From the NCBI GenBank assembly GCA_021776145.1, contig JAJFGM010000816.1, positions 1 to 6,821 on the forward strand: 6,821 nt of DNA. Direction: 5' to 3'. Numbering within the stretch: position 1 is the stretch's first letter; the number at the start of each line of letters is the position of its first letter. A program made the position numbers and the translations under genes. The stretch is from Kiloniellaceae bacterium (GTDB lineage: Bacteria; Pseudomonadota; Alphaproteobacteria; Kiloniellales; Kiloniellaceae). Below are positions 6,765 through 6,821 of this stretch, in pieces. The notes below the pieces were generated by a model. The model was not told the origin of the DNA. It saw nothing but the letters and a program-made list of their open reading frames with translations, and did not search any database.

Positions 6765-6821
6765 TTAGGCGGCACGCACCTTTGCAATAAAGCCATCGAC
6801 TTCGCCACGCAGGATCTCGGA
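6765..6821 (-). CDS. Methyl-accepting chemotaxis protein, C-terminal 18 codons (partial)
   Basis: Reading the minus strand from the right edge gives SEILRGEVDGFIAKVRAA and then TAA at 6765-6767. This matches the end of the intact receptor in the window (SEVLRTEVDSFIQKVRAA) at most positions, so it is the tail of another chemoreceptor whose body lies beyond the window. The ending KVRAA without a CheR/CheB-binding pentapeptide is shared by both. A terminator follows on the same strand. Only the last helix is visible, so its sensor type is unknown. Confidence 0.85.
   Translation of the reverse strand, partial: SEILRGEVDGFIAKVRAA

Noticed and set aside
6536..6808. Minus-strand open frame of 90 codons near the right edge
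   Set aside because: It crosses the receptor terminator and is out of frame with both the edge receptor tail and the fossil. There is no recognisable content.

Overview
The window is GC-rich (roughly 60-65% by eye). It reads as an alphaproteobacterial chromosome, most likely Rhodospirillales or a close relative. This rests on protein character and on the divergent xseA/purD arrangement; no search was possible, so the taxonomy is an inference. I see no phage, IS, CRISPR or RNA gene. The content is mostly ordinary housekeeping and chemotaxis genes, plus one chemoreceptor fossil.

Left part (1-1892, minus strand): xseA encodes the large subunit of exonuclease VII. A partial gene follows it whose GTG start overlaps the xseA stop codon. 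It looks like the signal peptide and N-terminal region of an exported M23-type peptidoglycan metallopeptidase, and it runs off the left edge.

Middle (1893-3665, plus strand): a 108-base intergenic region separates xseA from purD, the glycinamide ribonucleotide synthetase of purine synthesis. Thirty bases after purD comes a 117-residue protein that I cannot assign to a family, probably co-transcribed with purD.

Right part (3699-6821, minus strand): a chemoreceptor region. An intact methyl-accepting chemotaxis protein (3761-5779) has a large all-helical periplasmic domain of HBM type, a HAMP domain and a standard signalling domain. A strong hairpin terminator lies between it and the convergent 117-residue gene. 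Its upstream region is a striking AT-rich island with several small dyads. Beyond that, 6094-6620 holds the remains of a second chemoreceptor: pieces of a sensor domain and a signalling domain joined by deletions and broken by stop codons. At the right edge are the last 18 codons of a third chemoreceptor, followed by its own terminator. The three receptors lie in tandem on the same strand, and the fossil's C-terminus resembles the edge receptor more than the intact one.

I found no convincing undescribed system. The items most worth a second look are the receptor fossil, the AT-rich control region and the unassigned small protein after purD.
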